Source: Bacteroidales bacterium
GTDB lineage: Bacteria > Bacteroidota > Bacteroidia > Bacteroidales > Marinifilaceae
Direction of reading: 5' to 3'
DNA length: 42,669 nt
NCBI GenBank assembly: GCA_015061245.1
Contig: SUWY01000018.1
Span: forward strand, 1-42,669
Position 1 is the stretch's first letter. Every line of letters begins with the position of its first letter. The notes under the pieces were generated by a model. That model had not been told where the DNA came from. It was given only the letters and a program-made list of their open reading frames with translations, and ran no database searches. The translations under genes and the position numbers were made by a program. Positions 8,469 to 16,666 of the stretch are shown piece after piece.

Positions 8469-8476
8469 CAAAGTTA
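8469..8476 (-). promoter_or_regulatory. -7 box for the winged-helix/S9 peptidase operon
   Basis: The minus strand reads TAACTTTG, an exact TAnnTTTG, 22 bases before the ATG at 8446. Confidence 0.55.
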
Positions 8477-8493
8477 TATGAAATTGTTTAAAG

Positions 8494-8524
8494 TTTGAGA
8501 TATTTGTAACATTAATTATCTTTG
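8494..8524 (+). promoter_or_regulatory. Full-consensus Bacteroidota promoter upstream of the PPOX pseudogene
   Basis: TTTG (8494-8497), 19 bases, then TATCTTTG (8517-8524) is an exact TTTG-N19-TAnnTTTG. Transcription should start near 8529. The pseudogene start is at 8562, and the next intact gene is the flavoprotein at 8739. Confidence 0.75.
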
Positions 8525-8561
8525 TCGAGTAATCACTACTAACGAGAATTAATTATTGATT

Positions 8562-8727
8562 ATGGGCGAGGATACAAAGTTTAGAACAATGCGTCGTTTT
8601 AAGCAGCAATTAACCGAGGCGGAGTGTAAAGCAATATAATGCGGAGTTGCAGCATAATGCAGCGCGAACAGTTTTGCTCGATTTTTCAATCGAACACATG
8701 ACAGGAAAACAGGTAAAAGAGAATTAA
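8562..8727 (+). pseudogene. Pyridoxamine 5'-phosphate oxidase family protein, internally deleted
   Basis: An ATG at 8562 opens a 25-codon frame whose MRRFKQQLTEAECKAI is the typical N-terminus of the PPOX-type flavin-binding (NimA-like) family, then stops at 8637. In another frame, from 8641 to the TAA at 8725-8727, the DNA encodes AELQHNAARTVLLDFSIEHM followed by TGKQVKEN, the typical C-terminal end of the same family. Family members are about 160 residues, so around 100 central codons are missing and the two ends are out of frame. It lies 11 bases before the intact flavoprotein gene and was probably the first gene of that operon. Confidence 0.8.
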
Positions 8728-8738
8728 TAAAGAGAGAT

Positions 8739-9362
8739 ATGAGAGTTTTATTGATAAATGGAAGCCCTCGCCAAAATGGTAATACGGCAGTTGCTTTAGC
8801 AAGAGTGGCTCAGGAACTAAGCAAAGAGGGTATAGAGAGTGAAATAGTTTGGATTGGTAATAGTCCGGTTCGCGGGTGTATTGCATGTGGTCAATGCGCT
8901 GCAAAGTCACTTCATCGTTGTATATTTGACGATGATATTTGTAATAGAATTTCAGAAAAATTCAGTGAGGTTGATGGTTTGATTATTGGTTCACCGGTTT
9001 ATTATGGTCAGCCTAACGGAGCTTTACTTGCCATTTTGCAAAGAGCTTTCTATTCAAATAGTGCAAGTATTGCGGGCAAACCTGCTGCATCGATTGCTGT
9101 GTGCAGACGAGGTGGTGCTACTGCGGCATTCGAAGCAATGAATATGCCTTTTCAAATGTTGAATATGCCGATAGTAACATCGCAATATTGGAATATTGTG
9201 TATGGCCGTGAACCGGGACAGGCAGAACTTGATACCGAAGGAATGCAAACAATGAGAACTCTCGCCCGAAATATGGCTTGGTTGTTGAAATGCACCTATG
9301 GTAAGCCTGCACCGGGCCGTCCAGCCGATGAACCTTGGGAGCCAATGCACTTTATAAGATAA
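8739..9362 (+). CDS. Flavodoxin-fold iron-sulfur flavoprotein (FMN reductase family)
   Basis: This 207-residue FMN-binding oxidoreductase has the phosphate loop LINGSPRQNGNTA (5-17) and the loop IIGSPVYYGQPNGALLAIL. Cys47, Cys50, Cys53 and Cys61 form the CxxCxxC...C motif expected to hold an iron-sulfur cluster. It is homologous to the protein at 1263 but not a recent duplicate. It sits directly behind the PPOX pseudogene and probably uses that gene's promoter. The substrate is unknown. Confidence 0.87.
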   Translation: MRVLLINGSPRQNGNTAVALARVAQELSKEGIESEIVWIGNSPVRGCIACGQCAAKSLHRCIFDDDICNRISEKFSEVDGLIIGSPVYYGQPNGALLAILQRAFYSNSASIAGKPAASIAVCRRGGATAAFEAMNMPFQMLNMPIVTSQYWNIVYGREPGQAELDTEGMQTMRTLARNMAWLLKCTYGKPAPGRPADEPWEPMHFIR

Positions 9363-9483
9363 CGGAGTTTGGCTTAATTATTCAAATTCGTTTTCATGGT
9401 CTTTGAAAAAGTCGTAGAAGATTCTTACACTCGGTAGCTCTGTCCACTTACATGTGGTGACAGGCTCCGAGTCTGTTAAAAAT

Positions 9484-11550
9484 CTATTTTAATGGTTCAA
9501 TAATGTTCCAGGCAAGGTTAAAGGTGTCGAAATATTGATACAACTCATATAGAGGTGAATTTGTTGTTTGACCGTTAACAACTGCACTCATATTTGTGTT
9601 GAAATCTTTGGCAAACTCATTCATAGATGCAAATGTTATGGCACTGCTATCTCCATTAGAAATTTCATTATGGTGCAAAACTCCATTCTTCAGGTGCAGT
9701 TTGTGCGTATCATTGCCAATTTTGATAATCCACTCCTTATCAACTCCGTCAGCTCGGAATCCATCCAAAAGAATAGAGTAGTATTCAAATGCATAGTGTG
9801 GAGTGAGATTTGTCAATGAGAAAGTTGCACGTTTGATAAATTCATCGGTTGTACCTTTGAATTGACTTTGTGATATGTGGCGTAGCTCAAAAGCTGCACT
9901 TAGGAAGATGTTTCTCCATGTGCCGGCCTCACATGCATACGCCAGTTGCTCAAAAGCGTCTGCTTGTAAATAGCGGGCCTGATCATTTTCAGGATTGTTG
10001 AATACCAAATGACGAGTCAACTCTACAGTCCAACGATAATCACCTTTGTCGAAATACTCCTTTGCCTTTTTCAACATTGCCTTCTCGCCTCCCATATCAT
10101 TAACCATACGCTTTGCTACCTCTGCATCTGGATATTTAAAGTAGTTGGCAGGGTTGCCATCCCACCATCCGGCGTAACGTTGGAATACAGCCTTAACATT
10201 ATGATTTAAAGTTCCGTAGTAACCGCGGTTGTAATATTCGCTTCCTAATGTCGATGGTAATTGGAATATCTCTGCAATCTCCTCCATATTCATACCCTTG
10301 TTTATTAGTCGAATAACCTGATCATTGAAGAAGTAGTACATGTCACGCTGTTTCTCCATTATTGTATGGCACTCCTGATTTCCCCATGTCGGCCAGTGGT
10401 GAACACCGATAATTGCATTTATCCGGCCATCCCAACTTTTTGCAATGTAGTCAATAGATTTGTCAATAGCCTTACCAAATGCCTTAGGGTCGCGAACCTT
10501 TGCTCCACGAGGAGTTAGCAAATTGTGCATTGTGTATGTAATATTTTCACCCGGACACATAATCTTGTAATCATTGAAGAAGATGTGAAACTCTGCAGGT
10601 GCCTCTGTATTAGGAGCATCGAGGAAAGAGATTGATAATCCGTCGATACTCATATTATACATTTTCCCCTCTTCAACTTTTATTTCGAACGAGGGCTCCA
10701 CTAATGAACCGCTTGACAAACTTACATTCTTGCCTAATCCGGCACCAACACTGCCACACTCATCTACAGGAAGTGCCATTCCATACATATAGGTAGCACG
10801 ACGCTCCATGCTATTGCCAAGGTAGAGGTTTTCCGAGATTGCCTCCTCGTAGAAACCATTTGGAGCAATAACCAACACCTTATCTCCATTCAACATTTTA
10901 TCAGAGTAGTTGCTTTGTGTTGTACGTAGAATATTGGCTGGATCAACAACACCTTTCAGACCCATATAGTGGTCAACATGGCTATGTGAAATAATTACAG
11001 CCCGCAATTTCGCATCCGGATCAATATTCTCTTTAAATATCTCCCATCCCTTACGTGCAGCATCAACGCTATTAAGAGGGTCAATTATTATCCATCCGTT
11101 TTTACTCTTAATGATACTCATGGTTGAAATATCGTATGTACGGATCTGGTAAACAATACCATCCTTAAGATCATTGCTGCTTGCGTTGTCGGCAGGTTTT
11201 GGATATACTTGATAAAGACCGTTACAGTTATTCAACTTCTCCATTCTCCACAAGTTAGGGTGAACAGTTGCAGGTGCATCGCCATGCATGTGGTCAATAT
11301 ATTGATTTATGTTCCATGTAGAGATATCTGTATTTCCCAACTTTATAGGCTCTGTCAGTTCGGTTCCCTTTATGAATCCTCGATTAACATTCTCTAAATC
11401 TTGGTTCTCCTCGTTCATAGGAGAAATTGCAGGGTAGTACTCATCATTTAACTTCTTTAGCTTTCTCTCAGAAGTGAATGTGTCGTTATAGCATCCTACC
11501 AAGAATAGTGGTAGTAGAGCTAAGATGGTTACTCTGTTTTTGTATTGCAT
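9484..11550 (-). CDS. Alkylsulfatase-like metallo-beta-lactamase-fold lipoprotein (SdsA1/BDS1 type)
   Basis: The protein has 688 residues with lipobox LVGC (Cys20), so it is probably an outer-membrane or periplasmic lipoprotein. Zinc ligands appear in HSHVDH (189-194). A second cluster is CPGENITYTMHNLLTPRGAKVR and GVHHWPTWG, which match the landmarks of class III alkylsulfatases. The middle part should be the dimerisation domain and the C-terminal 130 residues the SCP2-like lipid-binding domain. The family hydrolyses alkyl sulfates. Whether this one uses a host or dietary sulfate ester is not visible, and it needs no formylglycine maturase. It has its own -7 box upstream. Confidence 0.88.
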   Translation of the reverse strand: MQYKNRVTILALLPLFLVGCYNDTFTSERKLKKLNDEYYPAISPMNEENQDLENVNRGFIKGTELTEPIKLGNTDISTWNINQYIDHMHGDAPATVHPNLWRMEKLNNCNGLYQVYPKPADNASSNDLKDGIVYQIRTYDISTMSIIKSKNGWIIIDPLNSVDAARKGWEIFKENIDPDAKLRAVIISHSHVDHYMGLKGVVDPANILRTTQSNYSDKMLNGDKVLVIAPNGFYEEAISENLYLGNSMERRATYMYGMALPVDECGSVGAGLGKNVSLSSGSLVEPSFEIKVEEGKMYNMSIDGLSISFLDAPNTEAPAEFHIFFNDYKIMCPGENITYTMHNLLTPRGAKVRDPKAFGKAIDKSIDYIAKSWDGRINAIIGVHHWPTWGNQECHTIMEKQRDMYYFFNDQVIRLINKGMNMEEIAEIFQLPSTLGSEYYNRGYYGTLNHNVKAVFQRYAGWWDGNPANYFKYPDAEVAKRMVNDMGGEKAMLKKAKEYFDKGDYRWTVELTRHLVFNNPENDQARYLQADAFEQLAYACEAGTWRNIFLSAAFELRHISQSQFKGTTDEFIKRATFSLTNLTPHYAFEYYSILLDGFRADGVDKEWIIKIGNDTHKLHLKNGVLHHNEISNGDSSAITFASMNEFAKDFNTNMSAVVNGQTTNSPLYELYQYFDTFNLAWNIIEPLK

Positions 11551-11579
11551 AGTCTGTTATTTTAGTTTTGAACTTTTCA

Positions 11580-11587
11580 CAAAGTTA
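11580..11587 (-). promoter_or_regulatory. -7 box for the alkylsulfatase-like gene
   Basis: The minus strand reads TAACTTTG, 29 bases before the ATG at 11550. It is back-to-back with the yjbQ promoter box at 11612. Confidence 0.5.
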
Positions 11588-11611
11588 CAGATAATTTTCC
11601 TAAATTTTATC

Positions 11612-11619
11612 TATCTTTG
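11612..11619 (+). promoter_or_regulatory. -7 box (TATCTTTG) directly before the YjbQ-type gene
   Basis: This is an exact TAnnTTTG that ends only 7 bases before the ATG at 11627. If used, the transcript would have almost no 5' leader. Confidence 0.5.
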
Positions 11620-11626
11620 TTGAGTT

Positions 11627-12040
11627 ATGATTAAGCAAATTACATTTTATTTAGGAGCTAAGAGGCGAGGTTGCCATTTGGTAACTCGTGAAATTATGGA
11701 GAAGTTGCCAAACCCTTTGCCGCAGACAGGGTTGCTGAATCTTTTTGTGCAACATACATCGTGCGGTTTGACAATTAATGAGAATGCCGATCCCGATGTA
11801 CGTGTCGATATGGCCCAAATTTTGGATCGTTTGGTTAAGGAGAATGAGCCCTACTATTTGCATACAATGGAGGGTTCTGATGATATGCCAGCGCACGCAA
11901 AATCATCGCTCTTTGGGGTGAGTTTAACAATTCCAATTACCAATGGAAAGTTGAATCTTGGCACCTGGCAAGGAATCTATCTGGCAGAGTTTCGCGACTA
12001 CGGCGGTGAGCGTCGCATTGTAGCCACTATCTACGAATAG
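11627..12040 (+). CDS. YjbQ/UPF0047 family protein (secondary thiamine-phosphate synthase-like)
   Basis: This 137-residue cytoplasmic protein carries the whole family signature: HTSCGLTINENADPDVR (43-59), His79, DDMPAHAKSSL (85-95) and GTWQGIYLAEFRDYGGERR (112-130). E. coli YjbQ has weak thiamine-phosphate synthase activity, but the physiological reaction is unsettled. The promoter box is so close that the mRNA may be nearly leaderless. The tannase-like gene follows after 33 bases and could be cotranscribed. Confidence 0.92.
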   Translation: MIKQITFYLGAKRRGCHLVTREIMEKLPNPLPQTGLLNLFVQHTSCGLTINENADPDVRVDMAQILDRLVKENEPYYLHTMEGSDDMPAHAKSSLFGVSLTIPITNGKLNLGTWQGIYLAEFRDYGGERRIVATIYE

Positions 12041-12073
12041 AGAAGTTGTATAAAGGTAAAAGTTATAGAAAAG

Positions 12074-13465
12074 ATGAATAAAATAGTTCTTTTTCTAGTA
12101 GTACTGCTTTGTACAATGGAGATTGCATGTACTGCTGTAAACGAAAATTATGATTCGTTGAAGTTTGATAGTGAGGATTATAGTATAGATACTCTTATAA
12201 TGAATAATAGTGACACTATTATTTATAAGGCATATAAAAATATCTACTATGTAACTAATGTCGAGGACTCCAATTATCAGTATTTGAATATCTATGTACC
12301 AGAGAACGTCAAGCTTAGGGAATCAATTTTATTACGCACCTATGTTGGCGGATATATGGCGACTAAAGCTTATGACCCCTCTCCCAATGATGCAACGGGC
12401 AGAGCATTAAAAGAGGGATTTGTTGTCTGTATTCCCGGATCTCGCGGTTGGAACTCGGTCATTGAGAGCGATGGAAAGAAGATTTATACTGGGCGGGCTC
12501 CTGCAGGAATTCTTGACCTTAAAGCTGCGGTACGCTATTTACGCTTTAATGATATGCTTATTCCTGGTAACTCTGAAAGGATTATCACCGATGGAACAAG
12601 CGCTGGAGGTGCAATGTCAAGCCTTTTGGGTAGCAGTGGGAATTCACCTATATTTAAGTCATTTCTAAAAGAGATGGGCGCTGCAGATGTCTCTGATGGT
12701 GTCTTTGCCTCAATATGTTATTGTCCAATTGTTGATTTAGAGCATTCCGATATCTCATATGAGTGGCTTTATAGTGTTACTAATAAAACCGTTAGGGGAT
12801 TGAATAAAGATCAGCTAAAGGTGTCAAATGAGTTGGCTGCAATGTTTGGAGATTATTTGAATAGTTTGAACCTTGTTGCTCCATGGGGAGAGAAATTGAA
12901 CAGTAGAAACTACTATGAGTACCTCAAAGGGTATATAATTGAATCAGCCAATAGAGCAATGAGACAGGGTGTAGAGTTGCCTGCGGATATAGGTTTGCTT
13001 GTTGGAAACGGTAAGGTGCTCGATGTGGATATGGGTAAATATCTTAGCTATGTTGCTAAAAGCAGGCCTTTAAAAACTCCTCCGGCCTTCGATGCTATAG
13101 GGGTAGTTGATGGAAATCGCCCTACTCCCGAGAATCTGCTTTTTGGAGATGCTTCAGGCAGTTTCGTTAATTTTACTGAGTATGCTTCAATGAAGAGAGG
13201 TAATGACCTTAGTAGTGATATACAAGCAAAGGTGGCCATGATGAATCCAATGTTTCATCTGCTCTTCCCTGCTGATAGAGCAAGTCATTGGTATATTCGC
13301 CACGGTTCACGTGATAGAGATACCGGTTTTTCTGTCCCTATCAATTTAGCTACAAAATTGTCTAATGTAGGGTGCAGTGTAAATTTTAGCCTTGCATGGA
13401 ATCGTGGTCATGAAGGAGACTATGATTTAGATGACCTTTTTGCCTGGATAGCAAACTTACCATAA
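12074..13465 (+). CDS. Tannase-like (subtype B) secreted esterase
   Basis: The protein has 463 residues with a hydrophobic N-terminus and a Cys at 19; the lipobox is imperfect, so it is either a lipoprotein or secreted. The nucleophile elbow GTSAGG (Ser176) followed by AMSSLLGSSGN is diagnostic of the subtype B tannase/feruloyl esterase group. WYIRHGSRDRDTGF should carry the acid and the His in NRGHEGDYDLDD is the base. The family cleaves galloyl or related phenolic esters, which would fit a plant-polyphenol role in the gut. The exact ester is not predictable. It abuts the convergent gene with no gap. Confidence 0.85.
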   Translation: MNKIVLFLVVLLCTMEIACTAVNENYDSLKFDSEDYSIDTLIMNNSDTIIYKAYKNIYYVTNVEDSNYQYLNIYVPENVKLRESILLRTYVGGYMATKAYDPSPNDATGRALKEGFVVCIPGSRGWNSVIESDGKKIYTGRAPAGILDLKAAVRYLRFNDMLIPGNSERIITDGTSAGGAMSSLLGSSGNSPIFKSFLKEMGAADVSDGVFASICYCPIVDLEHSDISYEWLYSVTNKTVRGLNKDQLKVSNELAAMFGDYLNSLNLVAPWGEKLNSRNYYEYLKGYIIESANRAMRQGVELPADIGLLVGNGKVLDVDMGKYLSYVAKSRPLKTPPAFDAIGVVDGNRPTPENLLFGDASGSFVNFTEYASMKRGNDLSSDIQAKVAMMNPMFHLLFPADRASHWYIRHGSRDRDTGFSVPINLATKLSNVGCSVNFSLAWNRGHEGDYDLDDLFAWIANLP

Positions 13466-14020
13466 TTAGTTATCCAAGGTGACTTTCTCGAATTTGTAGC
13501 CAAGGCGTTTTAACTCCATTGCTGCACCGATGCGGAACATCACTTTGCAGGCGCGGGCAATAATATGGAACATAACGGAAGTTTGTCCCTCAATCTGTTC
13601 GTGGCGAATCATGCTGATTGCGCATTGTGCGCACCTGCGTAACATATCTTCGATGGCAGTTGCCTGAGGTGATTCCAACTCAATGTTCAATAGGTTTTTA
13701 ATGATATGCTCGTCCATATCATCGAAACCTCGCTCACCATAATAGGATTTATATTCAACCTCTTTAAAGGCATCCCAATCGGCATCCCACCCATGTGCAA
13801 TAGCCATTCCCAGATAACCTGCCCACGCTATAGCAACTGTAGGGTATTGGTTGATTTGCAGAACGGCATCGGCCATATACTCCGGGGCTAGCTCTCGCCA
13901 CTTTTCATCAATGTCGTCGGTAGCAAGCAGTGTTCCGCTCAACATATTGTATGATGTACATAACTTGAGCATCTCTTGCTCCAATTTACTCTCAAATATA
14001 TCTAAATATTCACTGTTCAT
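13466..14020 (-). CDS. Conserved protein of unknown function (184 aa)
   Basis: I do not recognise a characterised family. The protein is soluble and rich in helix-forming and acidic residues, with motifs CTSYNMLSGTLLATDDIDEKW, PTVAIAWAGYLGMAIAHGWD and AAMELKRLGYKFEKVT. There is no signal peptide or transmembrane helix. It resembles hypothetical proteins that I associate with Bacteroides genomes. I start at ATG 14020; a longer reading from TTG 14053 would begin within the promoter -7 box. It runs convergent to the tannase-like gene with stop codons touching. Confidence 0.75.
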   Translation of the reverse strand: MNSEYLDIFESKLEQEMLKLCTSYNMLSGTLLATDDIDEKWRELAPEYMADAVLQINQYPTVAIAWAGYLGMAIAHGWDADWDAFKEVEYKSYYGERGFDDMDEHIIKNLLNIELESPQATAIEDMLRRCAQCAISMIRHEQIEGQTSVMFHIIARACKVMFRIGAAMELKRLGYKFEKVTLDN

Positions 14021-14050
14021 TCTGTAATTCTTATTGATGCTGTTATATGA

Positions 14051-14058
14051 CAAAATTA
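14051..14058 (-). promoter_or_regulatory. -7 box (TAATTTTG) for the 184-aa unknown gene
   Basis: An exact TAnnTTTG on the minus strand, 30 bases before the ATG at 14020. It includes the TTG that would otherwise look like an earlier start. Confidence 0.55.
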
Positions 14059-14127
14059 TAAATTTTATTGGAACACTTTAGGTTTTATTTTATAATTTAG
14101 CAGAATAATAGTTAATCCAACGAGAGT

Positions 14128-14667
14128 ATGGGAAAGAGAGTTTTGATTCTGTCAGGTTCTCCACGAAAGGGTGGTAATTCTGATACATTGTGCGATGAGT
14201 TTATGCGTGGTGCCATTGAGGCTGGTCACGAAGTAGAGAAGATTTGGGTGCAGGGTAGGAAGGTGGCTCCATGTATGGCATGCTATTATTGTACAGATCA
14301 TTCCGGAGAGTGTGCCATTAAAGATGATATGACATCTATTTTGCAGAAGATGCTTGATGCCGATGTATTGGTTCTCTCTTCGCCAGTATATTTCTACTCG
14401 ATTTGTGCTCAGTTAAAAGCTGTTATTGATAGAACAGTTGCCCGTTGGTTAGAGATAAAGAATAAAGAGTTCTACTATATTATTACTGCTGCAGCGCCAA
14501 CGGATCAGGCTAAAGAGTGTACTTTGGAGTGTATGCGAGGATTGGCTGTGTGTTTGGAAGGCTCGGTAGAGAGGGGCGTAATATGGGGTAACGGAGTTTA
14601 CGGCAAGGGTGAGATAGCAGGACACCAAGCCTTGACTCAAGCCTACGAAATGGGTAAGTCTGTCTAA
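14128..14667 (+). CDS. Flavodoxin-fold iron-sulfur flavoprotein (FMN reductase family)
   Basis: This 179-residue FMN protein has the loop ILSGSPRKGGNSDT (7-20), a CMACYYC motif with Cys49, Cys52 and Cys55 plus Cys62, and the SSPVYFYSICAQLKAVIDR loop. It is the third member of this family in the window and the shortest. A near-consensus -7 box (TAATTTAG at 14093-14100) precedes it. The electron acceptor is unknown; these proteins often reduce quinones, nitro compounds or azo compounds. Confidence 0.88.
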   Translation: MGKRVLILSGSPRKGGNSDTLCDEFMRGAIEAGHEVEKIWVQGRKVAPCMACYYCTDHSGECAIKDDMTSILQKMLDADVLVLSSPVYFYSICAQLKAVIDRTVARWLEIKNKEFYYIITAAAPTDQAKECTLECMRGLAVCLEGSVERGVIWGNGVYGKGEIAGHQALTQAYEMGKSV

Positions 14668-14724
14668 TTAGGTTGCTGTATCGCACTAGAGTGATTTTAT
14701 ATTTTAAAAGTTAATAAAATATAT

Positions 14725-14732
14725 TACTTTTG
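14725..14732 (+). promoter_or_regulatory. -7 box (TACTTTTG) for the xpt-permease operon
   Basis: An exact TAnnTTTG, 16 bases before the ATG at 14749. I see no room for a purine riboswitch between it and the gene. Confidence 0.6.
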
Positions 14733-14748
14733 CGAAAATTTCTTAAAA

Positions 14749-15315
14749 ATGAAAGTACTAAAAGAGAGAATATTAAAAGATGGTAAATGTTTTCCTGGAG
14801 GAATCTTAAAAGTGGATAACTTTATCAATCACCAGATGGATCCTATTTTGATGAAGTCTATGGCTGTAGAGTTCGTGCGTCGTTTTGCAGGTACTAAAAT
14901 AAATAAGATTTTAACAGTCGAGGCTAGTGGAATTGCTCCTGCCATTATGGTTGGTTATTTATTGGAATTACCTGTAGTTTTTGCTAAGAAGCGTCAACCC
15001 AGTACAATGGAAAATATGCTTGTGACTGAGGTGTTCTCTTTCACCAAGAATACAACCTATACCGTTTGTGTTAGTAAAGATTATCTTTTGCCTGGAGATA
15101 AAGTATTGTTTATTGATGATTTCTTAGCAAATGGTAATGCAGGATTAGGTATGATAGATTTGGTTAATCAAGCCGGAGCAGAAATGGTTGGAATGGGATT
15201 TTTGATTGAGAAGGCATTCCAATCTGGAGGAAATAAGTTACGCCAACTGGGTGTTCATGTTGAATCTTTAGCTATTATTGAAAGTTTGGATGATTGCCAA
15301 ATTAAACTGAGATAA
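14749..15315 (+). CDS. xpt: Xanthine phosphoribosyltransferase
   Basis: This 188-residue cytoplasmic salvage enzyme converts xanthine and PRPP to XMP. The N-terminal [20 protein letters not shown], the VEASGIAPA loop (57-65) and the PRPP-binding loop [14 protein letters not shown] (119-132) match Xpt closely in sequence and length. The permease gene follows after 13 bases, forming a classic xanthine uptake and salvage pair. A purine riboswitch, as found in Bacillus, is not seen; the leader is only about 10-15 bases. Confidence 0.95.
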   Translation: MKVLKERILKDGKCFPGGILKVDNFINHQMDPILMKSMAVEFVRRFAGTKINKILTVEASGIAPAIMVGYLLELPVVFAKKRQPSTMENMLVTEVFSFTKNTTYTVCVSKDYLLPGDKVLFIDDFLANGNAGLGMIDLVNQAGAEMVGMGFLIEKAFQSGGNKLRQLGVHVESLAIIESLDDCQIKLR

Positions 15316-15328
15316 GAATAAGTATTGT

Positions 15329-16666
15329 ATGAATCAAAGTAATGTAACATCATCCAAACCTAAAGGAATTATTTATGGTTTAGAGGAGCGTCCCTCTTTT
15401 CGCGAAACTTTTTTTGCTGCATTGCAACACTTGTTGGCTGTATTTGTGGCTATTATAACTCCTCCATTAATTATATCCGGAGCTTTGAATTTAGATTTAG
15501 AGACAACCGGATATTTGGTTTCAATGTCACTTTTCGTATCGGGATTGGCTACATTTGTGCAGTGTCGTAAAGTTGGCCCTTTTGGATGTGGGTTACTATG
15601 TGTGCAAGGTACAAGCTTTTCATTTATAGGTCCAATAATTTCTGCCGGTCTGACAGGCGGTTTGCCGGTTATTTTTGGAGCCACAATAGCTGCTTCCGGA
15701 GTAGAGATGTTGGTAAGTAGAGTTTTGAAATATACTCGACGTGTTATAACTCCTTTGGTTTCCGGAATAGTGGTTACATTGATTGGTTTGAGTTTGATAA
15801 AAGTTGCGGTTACGGCATGCGGAGGTGGTGAGGTTGCCAAGGAAACTGGTACATTTGGAGCATTTGAACACATTGGACTATCTGCTCTTGTTTTATTTTC
15901 AATAATATTTTTTAATCGTAGTTCTAATCAATACCTTAGGATGAGCTCTATTGTGATAGGCTTGTTAATAGGTTATATTGCGGCATGGTTGATGGGTGAC
16001 ATTGATTTTTCTGGACTTAATAACTATGGCTCATTTAATGTTCCTATCCCTTTTCGTTATGGTATCTCTTTTGATCTGTCAGCTATTATATCATTAGGGT
16101 TGGTGTATTTGATTACTGCTATTGAAGCTTATGGTGATATCACAGCAAATTCTATGATATCCGGACAAGAAGTAGAGGGTGATAAGTTTATGAAGAGGGC
16201 ATCAGGTGGAATCCTTGCAGATGGTTTTAATTCTGCCATTGCCGGAGTTTTTAACTCATTCCCTAACTCTATCTTTGCCCAAAATAATGGTATGATTCAA
16301 TTAACAGGAGTTGCAAGTAGGTATGTTGGTTACTTTATTGCAATTATGCTTGTATTGTTAGGTTTGTTCCCTATGGTAGGTTTGGTATTTTCTTTAATGC
16401 CTGAGCCTGTATTAGGAGGTGCAACTCTCTTAATGTTTGGAACCGTAGCAGCTTCCGGAATCCGTATAATAGCATCGCAAAGCATAGACAGAAAAGCAAC
16501 GCTTGTAATGGCAATCAGCTTTAGTTTAGGTCTCAGTGTGGAGTTAGTGCCCGAGATATTGTCTCAATTGCCTGAAACATTGCGAAATGTATTTTCTTCC
16601 GGAATTACTACTGGAGGAGTTACGGCAATATTAAGCAATGCTTTAATACGAATTAAAGATGCTTAG
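15329..16666 (+). CDS. NCS2-family xanthine/uracil permease
   Basis: The protein has 445 residues with 12-14 hydrophobic segments expected. NCS2 features include the N-terminal HLLAVFVAIITPPLIISGAL and the AQNNGMIQLTGVASRYVG region. It lies in an operon directly behind xpt, so xanthine is the most likely substrate, taken up with protons or sodium. Its last 24 bases overlap the 3' end of the convergent fusion gene. Confidence 0.93.
   Translation: MNQSNVTSSKPKGIIYGLEERPSFRETFFAALQHLLAVFVAIITPPLIISGALNLDLETTGYLVSMSLFVSGLATFVQCRKVGPFGCGLLCVQGTSFSFIGPIISAGLTGGLPVIFGATIAASGVEMLVSRVLKYTRRVITPLVSGIVVTLIGLSLIKVAVTACGGGEVAKETGTFGAFEHIGLSALVLFSIIFFNRSSNQYLRMSSIVIGLLIGYIAAWLMGDIDFSGLNNYGSFNVPIPFRYGISFDLSAIISLGLVYLITAIEAYGDITANSMISGQEVEGDKFMKRASGGILADGFNSAIAGVFNSFPNSIFAQNNGMIQLTGVASRYVGYFIAIMLVLLGLFPMVGLVFSLMPEPVLGGATLLMFGTVAASGIRIIASQSIDRKATLVMAISFSLGLSVELVPEILSQLPETLRNVFSSGITTGGVTAILSNALIRIKDA

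Noticed and set aside
9375-9475. Minus-strand open stretch reading TDSEPVTTCKWTELPSVRIF and ending KDHENEFE, between the flavoprotein and alkylsulfatase-like genes
   Set aside because: It looks protein-like and might be a gene remnant, but it is only about 33 codons, has no start, and I recognise no family.
14700-14748. Possible purine riboswitch before xpt
   Set aside because: The leader from the -7 box to the ATG is only about 16 bases and lacks the conserved aptamer core.
15373-15873. 166-codon minus-strand open frame within the permease
   Set aside because: It lies opposite well-conserved NCS2 coding sequence and has no recognisable domain.
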